DNA of 64,000 nt from Platerodrilus igneus (GCA_036346225.1 JARFIW010000831.1:124001-188000); one strand, 5' to 3'. Positions 46,317-58,620 are shown, numbered from the stretch's first letter. The notes: a model not told the origin generated them from the letters alone. Program-made: numbers and translations.

Positions 46317-47932
46317 TGCTATAATTATAGGGTAGTTTAGGGGTGGTTAAGTCACAGGGGTCGGAGAATAAATAAAAGAAACTTCCAGCTAACAGAAGCA
46401 CAAAATTACAGATATTAAAAGAGTGAATAGGTCACTACACATATTGTTAGTTAAGAGCAAACTGTACATAAAAGTACAATAGATTAAACGCATAGGAAAT
46501 AAAAATATCCCAGAGTAGCTACGAGCAAAGACAATATTTAAAAACGTAGCGAAATGCATCAAAATTAAATCAACGGAAAACGTATATGAATTGGCTGGAT
46601 AAATATTTAACATGTGCGTTAAATATATCATCATTTACGCAAGCTAAAATTATGCATTATTTGAATAAATCGTACGTGACATAAAAGTATTACATTTGTT
46701 CAAAAATTCAATTTAACTAAGAAATAAACAAACACCAAATTTATTTCGATTTAGATTAGAATAAGCAAATAACAATGAGCACGTGCTAATTTACTCAGAA
46801 ATTCGTGGGATTTTTCAATTAAACATAATGTATATAAATGAATACGTGACAATTTAAGCGTTCTTCTAAGTATTTGAACTATACAAATAGTAAAATTTCC
46901 CGGAGTACACAAAAGATAAAGGCAAATGGTGTCGCCCCAACACATGAAAACAACGAATAGAAAACAATGGGGCAAGGCCTATAAATACGATAACAATTGA
47001 GCAACGAGTTAGTATACATTTGAAACTGGGTGTCACGATACTCAAAAGTGCTAAATTATTCACGTAACCAGTTATACGAAAGTAAAATGAAAATCATTTT
47101 ATAAAAGTGTAAAAATTGTGCAAGTGAGCCAATCTATTATAGACGTAAGTAAACAAAATTTAGTAAAAATATACAATTTCTAAAATAAATAAAACAGCCC
47201 TGGAAACGATTCTGGAGATTACCTCCTGTAAAATTAATTTTGGTAATTACTGACATGGTAAATGTTTTATTACTGTTCTGTTAATTGCGGAGATGGAAAA
47301 CCTTTTATTGGATTAACTTATGGGATTTTGAATAACGATTTGGATAGCATTTTGGTTTTGATGTCGACTTCCAAATTTGACTTTAAATATTCAGACAGGG
47401 CACGAAAACTCTTGGGGATGCAGAGAAACTACTGAACCATTTCAGGTTAGATATATCGATATAATTTGTTTCTGTAAACTGTTTTAATTCAATAATTTTT
47501 CGCAGATGTAAGAGTCAACAAAACAGGGGTTTCTTTGATAAATTTATGGAAAGTAATAAACATCTTGAAACGTTTCAAAAGACCTCTAAATATAACAAAA
47601 GGCTCGTTTTGCTGGCTTCAATTTCTTAAATTGGGTATATGTAAATATTCTGAAAAAGGGGAAGATTTTAAAAAGGTTGTAAATATTTAATCATTATATT
47701 GTGTATTGTAGAATTGCTTTATTTAATTTAATCAGCTAGTTGAGGCAAAGAAAAGCCATAACTTAACATTTCACAAGTGCTTGATTAATAAAAAGGGGAT
47801 AACACAGCATTTAATGATGCCCATCGTAGGGGCTAGTTGACCCTAAATAAAATAACACAGCATTTTATGACATGCCCAACCGTGGGGCTAAAAATTAATA
47901 AAACAAGCGTAAGGGCTGGTAAAATATCACAG

Positions 47933-47935
<3 letters not shown>
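46316..47935 (-). mobile_element. TA-bounded repeat element, copy 2 (inverted)
   Basis: The inverse of 38779-40479: it starts TTGCTATAATTATAGGG and ends AAATATCACAGCAA, between (TA)n tracts at 46273-46312 and 47936-47979. It has one subrepeat arrangement fewer and is about 80 bp shorter than copy 1. Identity to copy 1 is clear but imperfect, so the copies are old or separately inserted. Confidence 0.65.
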
Positions 47936-47982
<47 letters not shown>

Positions 47983-49048
47983 GCCCACAAACCCTTTATT
48001 AAACCAGAAATATTAGCGCCCTAATGTACCAAACTTCCTTGTTTTGTGACAAAACAACAGAGTTCAATAAATTAGAAAAAAAACCGTTTTCCATTTAAAT
48101 ACACTGCTAATTATTGGTACGGTGTATATGAACGCGTTTAGAGACTCTGAACATGTACCAAACACGTCCTAGGTTGTTATGTACCAAAGCATACCAAATA
48201 AACATGCATTTCATGGTTCAACAACGATTAGTTTGTGAAGAAATACATTATGAGAATGAGCTATCAATTATAGTGACATTAAAAAAAGTTCGTACAATAT
48301 TAGGACGACGTGAAAGCACCTACAAAGTTAATAGTTCTGAATTTAGCTAAAGCTATTTAAAAACTGGTTCTGTTTTTAGCAGTACGGCAACAACCATATA
48401 TCCTCACAAAGGTTGGTCAAATAAAGATATTACTGTAGTTAATGAAAGTTTATGAGATGTTCAGACCAGGCTTGGCAACAGTGCATTGTAATACCAATCG
48501 TAAAAACCAGAATGCTCTAACATGTAATGTCAACGTACTATATCTTTTCATACGAATTGGCATTTAGAATTTGTCTGCCTGAATTACTACTTTTAATGTC
48601 ATAGCCTTGATTCAAAGGGTCGAGTATAGTCGACATTTTAATATTGTAACAGCGTGGAATAGTATTTTACTGCCCATAGTTAATAATATTCCTGTAAGGA
48701 AGGTTGTCTAAATACAATTTCTAACAGGTAAGTAGTCGGAGGGCAATGCTTCGAGTGTCATCGTACAGCCCTTTAGATATGCTAGATCTAACCAATTCTA
48801 GTATTTCCATAGACCATATTTCACTTTATTATGTTAAGACATTTCGGTGATTTAAAGGCTTGCTATTATCTGGTAGAATCTTGACTCTGGGATCCACAAA
48901 AATCGAAAATCTCCACGGAAATATTGTAGGTATGTGATATAACTTTACCAAAAACCGAAGAGTTAAATTTTATTTCAATCTACACTCGATCCTTCACCTG
49001 ATAGTCAATCAGAAACCCCACCCAGAAAATTTCGGCACATAATATGCC
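47936..49048. other. (TA)n tract and decayed DNA before the Mag-like element
   Basis: A TA run to 47979, then AT-rich DNA. At about 48200-48470 fragments such as KKVRTILGRRES and KTGSVFSSTATT with WSNKDITVVNESL loosely resemble the N-terminal part of mariner-like transposases, but too weakly to annotate as a gene. Nothing else seen. Confidence 0.4.
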
Positions 49049-49271
49049 TGTTATGTATTGATCGAAAACTTAACTTTTGACTCCGTAACTTTAGATGTTA
49101 AGTTAAGAAGGGGGTTATCAAATGGGTGTGTGCGGTTGGTTGGAGATTATGGAAAAATATGGCCGCTACTGAATGAGAAATGTATATATAAAAAACGTCA
49201 GTTGGTATAATTAAATCGATTAGTAAACTAGTGTTTATGATTCATTAATCCAACTTGTCGAGAACTTTACA
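49049..49271 (+). repeat. 5' LTR, Mag-like element
   Basis: Begins TGTTATGTATTGATCG and ends GAACTTTACA. It contains ATGTATATATAAAAAACG, a probable TATA box. It is followed by the primer site. Confidence 0.9.
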
Positions 49272-49287
49272 CTGGCGACGAGAAAAG
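49272..49287 (+). other. Primer-binding site, Mag-like element
   Basis: CTGGCGACGAGAAAAG immediately after the 5' LTR. CTGGCGACGAG is a recurring start for this group of elements; the cognate tRNA is not assigned. Confidence 0.6.
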
Positions 49288-49346
49288 TTTATATTCAACA
49301 TTTACGTTTCTACAATAGAACTACTACATTCACAACTTGTTTTACA

Positions 49347-50160
49347 ATGGTCCAAACCACTAATTTAAATAATACTACAAGTTCGGAACTTATTCTGCAT
49401 TAGGAAGTACCTTTATTGCAACGTTATTTAGTACGTTGCCGCAATTTTCGTTAAAAGATTACTTCGCTATTTTTAATGATCGCATTGATCAATTTTTTAT
49501 TGCAAATAATAATATGTGCTACAGATAAAAAAAAACGGTATTTTAATTATTTCCGCAAAAATGATGCCTACATTATATTTGATCCTACTAAGACTAAAAC
49601 ATATGAACAATTAATATCATTATTAAAAGAACACTTCTCACCACGTAAATCAGTTTTTGCAGAATGCTACAAATTACACCAGGGACGGCAAGAAAATACT
49701 GAATCTGTTGCCGATTTCAGCGCTAACTTATTAAACTGATTGCAAACTTGGATCAAATCTTAATGAAAATTTTCGTAATAAATTTATAGTCGGTTTATGG
49801 AGGTACGGTCCTACCCTAGATAAATTACTTAATCAGGGTGAAAGTTTAACATTTAAGAAGGTAGTGAACTTAGCAGCGGAAATGAAAGCAGATAAGTTAC
49901 TTTGGTCGACACTTACTACTATTTCTGTTCATATTTTATATTATACAGCCATGTCGAAATCACCTCCATATGTTACAACCTCTTCAAACCTCAACAAAAG
50001 GTGTGATATGAATAACAAAAAGTTATCTACGTACGATAATGTTTGTTCAAAATCAAAACTACATTGCTTTGCCTGCGCTGGGTGCAATAATCATGATTTT
50101 AAAAACTGCAAATTCAAAAGTTACACTTGTTCGTTTTGCAACAAACTAAGTCACATATAG
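49347..50160 (+). pseudogene. gag: Gag of the Mag-like element, broken
   Basis: From ATG 49347 (MVQTTNLNNTTS). Capsid-like blocks TYEQLISLLKEHFSPRKSVF and CYKLHQGRQENTESVADF are at 49580-49735, and a nucleocapsid-like Cys-rich end (CFACAGCNNHDFKNC, CSFCNKLSH) at 50070-50155. Stops (near 49400 and 49740) and at least one frame change disrupt it. Confidence 0.8.
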
Positions 50161-50188
50161 AAGCTATAAGAAAACTAGACTTCACTAT

Positions 50189-53100
50189 TTGGATTCCACT
50201 ACATCTGAAGAACAAGATTGTCATTCTGTAAATTATGTTTTCAATTTGAGTTATTTATATTTTCAAGAAAACTCCATCAACATGGTTACTGAAAATCAAA
50301 ATCCCAGTCCGTTATCAACTTCAAAGGAATCGCCAATGATTTTCCAGTTAGAAGTCGACAGCATTCCATTAAACATGCAGATCGATAGTGGTGCTGTTAT
50401 CTCCTTTCACAAATTTAGTGTTTTGTTCCCTAATCTTTTTAATGAATTTAAACATAGCTTTGTTACCAGTTCACCCTACTTTGGTGATAAGTTTACTCCT
50501 AAAGTCAATGTAAAATTTAAAAATACTTTCGAAACGTTAGACATAATTATTGATTTGCCAAAGAATTGCAACGACAAACCTGCTATTGTTGGTAGAGATT
50601 GAATTTGGGCTTTGGACATTATTCCCAGTAGCTGCATGGAATTATATTTTTCTAATAATTTTACTAACTTGCATAATACTCTAGCTTCTTTAAATTTTCC
50701 ACTCGATGAATTAAACAATTCACTTAAAAGTTATGGCACAGTTCTCACAGAAAAAGTAGGTATGTTCAACGGTGATCCTTTAAACATTAAACTTATTAAG
50801 GATGTCGACACTAAGTTTTGTAAACCTTATACCCTACCATTTTCTCTCAAGGAAAAAATTGAAAACGAACTGCATCGTCTAGTAAAAGAAAATATATTAA
50901 CTCTAGTAACTACTAGTTCATGGGCTATTCCTATAGTTCCCGTCTTAAAAAAGGTTAACACAATTAAAATTTGTGGAAATTTTAAAATATTAAACCCTTA
51001 TATTCAATACGATCATTATCCTCTTCCAAGGATAGAACAGTTGTTCGCTAAATTAAGTGGTGGTAAAAAAAATTTACCAAACTGGATCATCAATTTGCTT
51101 ATAATCTCAAAATCTACTTGTTATTAGTGCTCATATAGAACTCTTCAAATACAGTAGAGCTCCATACGGCATCGAATCGATACCTGCTAAATTTCAAAGA
51201 ACAATGGATAAATTACTCTACAGTTTATTTTTTGTGTTAGCATTTGAAGGCGACTTATTGATTATCGACAGAAACGAGGCCAAACGTATAAAAGATGTTA
51301 AGCTAGTTCTAACCATCGTACAAGAATATGGGTTAACCCTATAAAAGGAAAAATGTTTCTTCATAGATTCGACAGAATATTTGGGTCATCTTATTAATAA
51401 ATATGATATAAAAGCTAGTTCAAGTAAAGTTGAAGTTGTAAACAAAGTTCCACTTGCTCAAAACACTACTAAACTTAAATCTTTTTTGGTATGGTTAAAT
51501 TTTATGGGAAATTTACTCCTAATTTGTCTGAAGTTTTATCTCCCTTATATCATTTATTGCAAAAGGATGTCAGATATCAATTTGGTAAATCCTGTTTCGG
51601 TGGTTTTAAAACAGCTAAAGAGTTGCTTACTGTTGCATTCGTTTTAGTTCACTATAACCCAGATCTACCCTTAAATTTATACTGCGATATTTCAAACTAT
51701 GTACTTGGAGCTGTATTGGTTCATGTTTTTCTTAATAAAGTTGATAAACCCATCGCATATGCATCTCGTACTCTTTCAAATGCTGAATTGGATTATTCAC
51801 AAATCGTCAATATTTGGTATTACGAAGTTTAATCAATATTTATATTTACGAAAATTTTCTTTGATTACTAACCATAAACCTCTGTTGTCTATTTTCGGAC
51901 CAAAAAAACATTTTTCTGTTATGGTTGCCAATCGCTTATAAAGGTATGCTTTACTTCTCAGCGGTTATGACTTTGATATTACTTACATTAATAGATTTAA
52001 AAATATTGGGATTGATTGTCTCTCTAGATTCTGCTTCTAATTCAGACGATAATATTAATCTTAACTACATTCTTAACAGCGAATTATCGTTAAATGATGA
52101 CGATATAAGATGATCTACAAAAAGGACCCTATTTAATCTAAAGTAATTTGGTTTATTTTAATTGGTTGGCTTTCCTTATGTAGAGGTGTACCCATACATA
52201 CAACTACAAAACTTTTACCAAAATTGTGAGCAACTCTCATCTCAATCTAATTACATTTTTTGGGGTTATCGATAAGTAATTCTTAGCTGCTGCAGACGTT
52301 CAGTTCCAAGTACTATTCATGAAGGCCATTTAAGTATTGTGAAAATGAGGTCTCTAACGCGTTACTATATTTGGTGCCTTAATACAAATACCCATATTGA
52401 AAATCATTTCAATTCTTATCAATCATGTCAGTTGAAGAGAAATGAACCTCCTAAATCTAGTGGGACAGCATGGCCTACTTCTAGTTCAGTCTGGGAACGA
52501 TTGCATCTCAATCACCTCGGTCCCATAATGAATAAAATTTATTTAGTTGTTATAGATTCGTAATCGAAATGGGCAGAAGTGTCACCTGCTTCAAACACAT
52601 CTACTGATGCTACTAGAAAACCTTTACTTCCCATTTTTGCCCATTTTGGTTTTCCGAAATTGGTGGTTAGTGATAATACACCACCATTTGATTCTTATGA
52701 ATTTAAAAATCTTCTTCAGTCTTTAAGAATCCATTCAACCCTAATACCTCCCTATCATACACAAACCAATGGTTTGGCCGAGAATACTGTTAAGTATTTC
52801 AAACACAAGTTACAGGCGTCTTGCCACGATGCAATTTTTAAAACTTTATATCACTATAGAAATACTGAACATTGTACTACTAATCAATCTCCTGCATTTT
52901 TAATGTTTGGTACATCACTTAGGTCTTACGAATCAAAAATTAATGTTAAAATTCGCACCTTACGAGAATTTTCTGTTAATGAATTAGTGCTAACTAGAAA
53001 TTACAGACCACGAGAAAAGTGGAAAAATGTAAAAATTATCGAAAAATTAGGTTCTGCTACTTACCTAATATGTTTAGAAGGAGAAGGTAAGGTTGTATGG

Positions 53101-53480
53101 AAAACACACGTCGATCAATTGATTAAAAGAAATGAAAATGATTTACTGCAACCTACCACCCTATCTCCAAAGATGGAAAGTGCTACTGCAGTTAATCCTA
53201 AACTACCTACTCTGTTAAATAAAAACCCTGACCTAAACATTTTCGAGAGCTCCTATCGAAGTTGACATTAACAGCAAAAGTGACACCGAAGACTTACCTG
53301 TTGTATTAGCGGAACCTGAAAACAACACGCCTTCTGTTTCAAATCCTACCGCCAGCTCCCAATCTCCTAATACTTCACCTTCAGTTAAATCTAATCAGTG
53401 TTTGTCTTCACTCCATAGTTGTTGCGATACAAAGACGGATCTATCTGAACGAAAATACCCCACCAGGATTTGAATAGCAC
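50189..53480 (+). pseudogene. pol: Pol of the Mag-like element, broken
   Basis: Protease active site MQIDSGAV (about 50376). RT fingers SWAIPIVPVLKKVN and YDHYPLPRIEQLF lie at 50920-51040. The catalytic YxDD box is replaced by LAFEGDLLI near 51240. RNase H shows LYCDISNYVLGAVL and the NHKPLLSIF block to 51900. Integrase follows with VVIDS, VVSDN and NGLAENTVKYFKHKL (52540-52800), and the end has RKYPTRI near 53460. In-frame stops at 50600 (TGA where relatives have Trp) and 52561 (TAA), plus several frameshifts, inactivate it. Confidence 0.9.
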
Positions 53481-53557
53481 CGGAAAAATTGAACTTATAG
53501 TATTATCAAGTCGTGTTGATGTATAATTTTTTTTTAAATTAAGATTTATTCAAAATT

Positions 53558-53570
53558 AAGGAGGAAGGTA
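53558..53570 (+). other. Polypurine tract, Mag-like element
   Basis: AAGGAGGAAGGTA directly precedes the 3' LTR. Confidence 0.65.
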
Positions 53571-53809
53571 TGTTATGCATTAATAGTAAAGTTAACTTTT
53601 GATATAGTCATAGCTATCTTAGTTACTAGTTTTGGATATTAAGTTAGGAAGGGGGTTGTCAAATAGCTGTGTGCGGTTGGCTTGAGATTATGGAAAAATA
53701 TGGCCGCTACTAAATAAAAAATGTATATATAAAAAACGCCTGCTAGTAGAATTATCGATTATTAAACTACTGTGTATGATTTATTAATCCAACTTGTCGA
53801 GAACATACA
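53571..53809 (+). repeat. 3' LTR, Mag-like element
   Basis: Begins TGTTATGCATTAATAG and ends GAACATACA, with ATGTATATATAAAAAACG in common with the 5' LTR. It is diverged from it by several substitutions and small indels. Confidence 0.9.
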
Positions 53810-54409
53810 ATGCCATTTCTCAAAAGTTCAAGATTTAGTTTTAATTTTTGGAAGAATTTTTAACTTGAAATCAACTTTTCGGTGTTCGTGAGGTGATTGT
53901 CAAGTATGCTGTGTACCATGGGTCAGCAACATCATCCATTGGAAAAAAAGAGGCATAAAAATCAAATTCACATCCAGTATATGTATAACAATCGGTTATG
54001 CCACACAAGTAATATAGTTAAATCAGTTTCACCGTTGAGATATAAATTTCTTAATCTGTGTGAGTAATAAAACCAAATATTCAAGTTATTAAATATGAAA
54101 GTATGTTAAAAAAAAGTATAAGAAGCAAATGATAAATCGGTAGAAATCTGTCACATTAGCAAATTGTTATACGGAGCGACTTAAAGTGTTTTAATCCAAG
54201 TTATTGATAAAAAGCTATAATATAGAATGTTTAGTTCCATTTATTCGTATATTATTCTTGTTTAAACAACATTCTCAAAAACTTAGACGGTAAATGAGAC
54301 GGCAGTATTTCGAAAGTAATTAAGAAGTCTATGAAACTTTCTAAAAAATTCAATTTTTACTAAAGCGGCCTCGCATTTTAGATTTCTCTTCATTTCTCTT
54401 GAAAAAAGG

Positions 54410-54413
<4 letters not shown>
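53810..54413. other. AT-rich DNA, no gene seen
   Basis: About 600 bp with no frame, repeat or splice-bounded segment I can support. Confidence 0.5.

Positions 54414-54500
<87 letters not shown>
54414..54500. repeat. Compound (TA)n(TG)n microsatellite
   Basis: About 32 bp of TA followed by about 54 bp of TG, a typical slippage-prone tract with Z-DNA-forming potential in the TG part. Confidence 0.95.
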
Positions 54501-54502
<2 letters not shown>

Positions 54503-54876
54503 CCTGGTTGCGATGGATCAGTAGTAGTTGAATTCCGTCCTAATGAACGTTTGTTGTATATAAATCAATGAAACGATAAATCCGCTTAAGCTATACAAAT
54601 GTGTTAGATAAATAAAGTATTAATAAAACTAGTGCTATAATAGTGTTTAATTCGTCGTATTTAGAAGATAAAATTAGTGACACGAAATAGTGATTAAGCT
54701 AGTGTTAATATAAACCAGGCTTTATAAATAGTTGTACTTGTAAACAGTAATTATTGAACTTGTATTTATTGGAAATAAAAGTCAAATGACAATTGGAAGA
54801 GTCGTTGTACCGGTGCCAAGTGTGTGTGATAGTAGTAAAAAAAAACATTTGAACGATTTTATTTTGCCTGTACTTC
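54501..54876. other. Possible 5' region of a gypsy remnant
   Basis: AT-rich sequence between the microsatellite and the SINEs. It lies upstream of the Gag remnant at 55510-57065 and might be its LTR or leader, but I find no second copy or primer site to prove that. Confidence 0.3.
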
Positions 54877-55180
54877 ACTCATAGTCAACATGTGATTTTC
54901 CAATGCTCCACCCGAAGGTACTACATTGGCCGGGAAGCGAGTTTTTTTTATCTGGAGAATTTGGAATTTTGCCGAACCCTTGCTGTTCCAAGCAAGGTAG
55001 GGATCTTTAACGTGCGTGACAACACTCACACACGGGACCTCCATTTTACCTCTCATCCGAACGAGGGTGTATTTTTGTGAAAAATGCTCGCCTAACATTT
55101 TTCAAGTGGACCGTGTCGGGATTCGAACCCGGGACCTTGGGCGTAGTAGTCACACACATACCACCACGGCACGGAGCCGC
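54877..55180 (-). mobile_element. tRNA-derived SINE, tandem copy 1
   Basis: Minus-strand SINE of the same family as 2117-2408. B box (as plus-strand GGATTCGAACC) at 55119-55129; the A-box end lies near 55155-55178. It is preceded by ACTCATAGTCAACA (54877-54890), repeated right after it (55182). Confidence 0.88.
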
Positions 55181-55493
55181 CACTCATAGTCAACACTACA
55201 TTTGATTTTTCCAATGCTCCACCCGAAGATACTACATTGGCCAGGAAGCGAGTTTTTTTTTACCTGGAAAATTTGGAATTTTGCCGAACCCTTGCTGTTC
55301 CAAGCAAGGTAGGGATCTTTAACGTGCGTGACAACACTCACACACGGGACCTCCATTTTACTTCTCATCCGAACGAGGGTGTATTTTTGTGAAAAATGCT
55401 CGCCTAACATTTTTCAAGCGGACCGTGTCGGGATTTGAACCCGGGACCTTGGGCGTAGTAGTCACACACATACCACTACGCCACGGAGCCGCC
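55181..55493 (-). mobile_element. tRNA-derived SINE, tandem copy 2
   Basis: Head-to-tail with copy 1 and about 95% identical by eye. B box (GGATTTGAACC on the plus strand) at 55431-55441. A third copy of the 14-bp flank ACTCATAGTCAACA follows at 55495-55508. Confidence 0.88.
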
Positions 55494-55509
55494 TACTCAT
55501 AGTCAACAA

Positions 55510-56230
55510 CTGAAAATGGAAAAAGAATTTTTTTGTAGGGCTTAAGTCAGAGGTACAAGAACACGCAGAGAAACAGAACCAAAAAAACTCTGCGAGCCTG
55601 GTAGAAAAATTACATAAAAATGCAGAAAAACTGATACAGTCCGCAGCAATATTAGAAGAAAGCATCACGAGTTTTATAGACAAATTACACAAGACCGCCC
55701 AAAAATCTATAAGAACAATACAGTTAATTAAGAGAAGAATTTATTCAGGAAGCTACAAAAGGTACAAGAACACTTAGAGAAACAGAACCAAAACTCTGCG
55801 AGCCTGGTAGCGAAATTACATGAAAATGCAGAAAAACTAATACGGTCCGCGGCGATATTAGAAGAAAGTATTACGAGTTTTATAGATAAATTACACGAGA
55901 CCGCGAAAATCTATAAGAACAATACAGTTAATTAAGAGAAGAATTTATACAGAAAGTTACAAAATCGCAGAAACGGTAGAACAATTAATACAGGAACTTT
56001 TAAAAGAAACTATAAAATCAACCGAAAGGCTAAAAGTGAAATTTTCCGGCAATTTACAGTAATTAAATCGCAGTTAGTGGACCACTCGTAAGAACCTAAA
56101 AAATTTTTTTCAAAAAAACTTTTAAAGACTTTACATAAATTGGAAAAAGAGGTTCTATGGACGGAAGAACGAATTAATTCGTTAATAGCACAAGCGACCT
56201 CAGATCCGGTGATACAATAACACACCTTAG
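55510..56230 (+). pseudogene. Duplicated helical segment of a gypsy Gag remnant
   Basis: A unit of about 210 bp occurs at about 55545 and again at 55757, encoding EVQEHAEKQNQ, SLVEKLHKNAEKLIQSAAIL and EESITSFIDKLHKTA-type sequence, probably coiled coil. The frame is broken by shifts and stops. It is placed upstream of the zinc-knuckle Gag at 56544, so probably the N-terminal part of the same Gag. The internal duplication could be native or secondary. Confidence 0.5.
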
Positions 56231-56543
56231 AATTTACGAATGTCGGAAAGAGCGAATCGTATCAAAGTTCAAGCTAAAACCATCTAACTGCCTTTGATGA
56301 AAACTCACCTTGAGCGACGCATCTCAAACCACTTGAGGCTGCCGCGAAAGCTAGCTGCTGAAATGACTGTGAGAAGACAATTGTATTGATACTAAAGTTC
56401 TGTGTGTCCTACAAAGTATGTCGGACCATGATCAAAGAAATTACGGGGACTTAACATCAAGGTTAAAAAAGTCATACGGCGATTCTCACCTGCAGCAAGT
56501 GTATCACGCACTATAATGAACCGGTACTAGACGGCCAACGAAA

Positions 56544-57065
56544 ATGTACAAGAATCTAGGCAGAAATTGCTCACTTGGTAAACTAGTCTATCCAACAACA
56601 CCGGGCAGGTTTTTAGAACAGCTGGCAGTACGGACCTTTGTCGAAAGAATACTAGGTGGGGAGGTCCAACAAGCATTACGACTGGCCCCGCCTAAAACCC
56701 TGGATAATGCTCTCGCTCGTGTTTTAGAGTTCAAAGAAGCAAAGCAAAAATCGCATAGTAGTGGTAAAATTAGATGCTCTGTGGAAGAACTGGAAGAGAG
56801 CATGGAGAAAATGATTCGATGGGTTTTTCGTAACCATCCACCAAAGGAGAAAGAACCGAAATGCTGGGATTGTGGAGGATTTGATCATATCCAGCGACAA
56901 TGTAAGCAACCCGAGAAAGAACAAAAGTACCCGGGAAAACTAGAGGAGGTCGGCGATGAGGGGCAAAAGTTGACCTGCATGGATTCTGATCCGGAAAACA
57001 TAATTTGCATCGCTCGGAATAGGTGCGAGGACAGTATATACGTATATGGACGGTACAACGATTAG
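56544..57065 (+). pseudogene. gag: Gag with CCHC zinc knuckle, gypsy remnant
   Basis: The frame includes FLEQLAVRTFVERILGGEVQ and LARVLEFKEAKQ, typical of the C-terminal capsid region, followed by CWDCGGFDHIQRQC (CX2CX4HX4C). The start is not an authentic one; the upstream capsid is in decayed sequence (55510-56540). It is followed by a protease remnant. Confidence 0.75.
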
Positions 57066-57116
57066 ATTATTAAGCTTTAGCTTGATATTACTGCCATAGT
57101 ACACAACCATGATAAA

Positions 57117-57314
57117 GTGAAACTTGTCGTGGCATCGTACCTTCGGACTGTGGCCAGCAAAGACTATCGGACGCACAAAATTTCAAACGTAAAGATCGAT
57201 ATTGGTACAACAATATTCCACTATCAAATGATAATAACAAACATCACCGAAAAAGCTATCTTGGGAATGGACATCTCGAAAAAGTACTGTATTCGTTTAG
57301 ATTTGAAAGAGTGA
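57117..57314 (+). pseudogene. Retropepsin-like protease fragment, gypsy remnant
   Basis: KISNVKIDIGTTIFHYQMII and AILGMDISKKYCIRLDLKE match the second half of gypsy proteases (ILG-D motif). The N-terminal half with the DTGA site is not recognisable; the stretch LKLDITAIVHNHD upstream may be its decayed beginning. No RT follows after 57315. Confidence 0.6.
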
Positions 57315-57315
57315 T

Positions 57316-58215
57316 AGTCTGTTAAGTAGCACGCTGAAGTCGTACTGAAACATTTTATAGAAATTTCATGTAATAATAGTAATTAAATAAAATTGATATA
57401 GCTGTAAAGGCCGTACTGAATCACCATACAGGATTTATAAAAGCACATTATGGACTGAATCATTGTTAAAGTAACTACATGCAAACATTTTAACTTTACC
57501 CTTTTATGGATAGATTTTTATAAAAAAAATTAAATAAGAAGAAAAATTTCTGACAATAATCGGCAAGTATGTTTGCCTTTTTGGTGGCATCTTTAAATCT
57601 ATCCACCAAACTTCATAACTTGTACCTAATTAATAAGATTAATAAGAGGAAAACTGTGTGCGGTTTACGTAAACACCAAGTCCCTCTAAAAGTAAACATG
57701 TGGACCATGTAATACAATTACATATCAGATGTAATTCTTCTTCTGGTACTCAATATAATCAAATACAAATAGCCGAATTTACACGTGCGCCAAGTCGTAC
57801 GTTGTAACATGCCTTTTTGCCTATATTTCAGCATGTTACATCTGTGCTTGGCACTATTAGCATATAAATGCTAATACCTACATTTAAATATAAAATTACT
57901 CTCTTTATTATATGATATATTTTCTATAAGAATTTATCTCTTACAATCCTGGATTATTAGTTTTAATCCACAAGTTATTAATTTGTTTACATAGTACAAA
58001 TAAATATATCTATATGTAATTTTCCTATTGGTCATTTCTAATTTTCCTATTGGTCATTTCTGAAGTGTTTATTCTAGAAGCACAACTGGTGTGGTTCTAA
58101 TTCTGTAATATAATTATATGAAATTTTCCTATTGGCTATTTCTGAAGTGTTCATTCTAAAGTCACAACTGGTGTGGTTCTAATGTTGTATTATTGAGAAT
58201 AATAGCTAGTGATCG
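57316..58215. other. Noncoding DNA with a short tandem duplication
   Basis: No gene seen. At 58019-58186 a segment (ATTTTCCTATTGGTCATTTC ... CACAACTGGTGTGGTTCTAA) is present twice in tandem, about 100 bp apart. Confidence 0.6.
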
Positions 58216-58620
58216 TCCATCCCAAAGATGGCCGAAAATAATTTATTAGAAGTGTCAAATTTTCGTTGCTCTGAGATGGGTTTGCTTATCTGGCACTGCA
58301 TTGATAATCTACCTTTACCTTGCCTCATGTATTACCTGATTATGTGTTATCTAATGGATGAAGAATTTGTTTCTTCATTAATCCCATCAAGTAGTTATGA
58401 TGATGGGTCCTTCGGTCAAGTATCCTTCGGTCAAGTATCCTCCGGTCAAGTATGCTCCAGTGGATTGATGCGTTCCTGTAATATATGTTCCTGTAACATA
58501 TGCTGTTCCTGTAACGTATGTTTCTCCGATGAAATATGCGTCACGCCAACGTGTTTTCTCTCCTTCGGATTTTCCACACGGAAAAGTTGCATGTGCAATT
58601 CGCACAACCAGATGATGTGA
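58216..58620 (+). pseudogene. VKYP/VTY repeat coding fragment, cuticle-protein-like
   Basis: At 58403-58550 one plus-strand frame encodes short tandem repeats GPSVKYPSVKYPPVKYAPV, then after a TGA PVIYVPVTYAVPVTYV and SPMKYASRQRVF, ending at TGA 58618. The 15-bp units (CCTTCGGTCAAGTAT, GTTCCTGTAACATAT) drift with a bias to keep Val-Lys-Tyr or Val-Thr-Tyr. Repeats of this kind occur in insect cuticular and chorion-type proteins. No signal peptide or start in frame is evident (the frame opens with three Met codons). Either an exon of a degenerate gene or a fortuitous minisatellite. Confidence 0.35.

Larger units (their letters stand above)
49049..53809 (+). mobile_element. Mag-like Ty3/gypsy LTR retrotransposon
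   Basis: 4.76 kb between LTRs 49049-49271 and 53571-53809 (both TGTTATG...TACA), flanked by perfect 5-bp repeats ATGCC (49044-49048 and 53810-53814). Gag with Cys-rich fingers and pol (protease, RT, RNase H, integrase) follow in the usual order. A K-YPTRI motif at the end is characteristic of the insect K02A2.6/Mag-type group. Frames are broken by stops and shifts, so it is inactive. No env. Confidence 0.92.

Noticed and set aside
55119..55441. Possible tRNA genes suggested by GGTTCGAATCC-type B boxes
   Set aside because: They are the tRNA-like heads of SINEs: they continue into a shared SINE body and do not fold as complete tRNAs with a proper acceptor stem.
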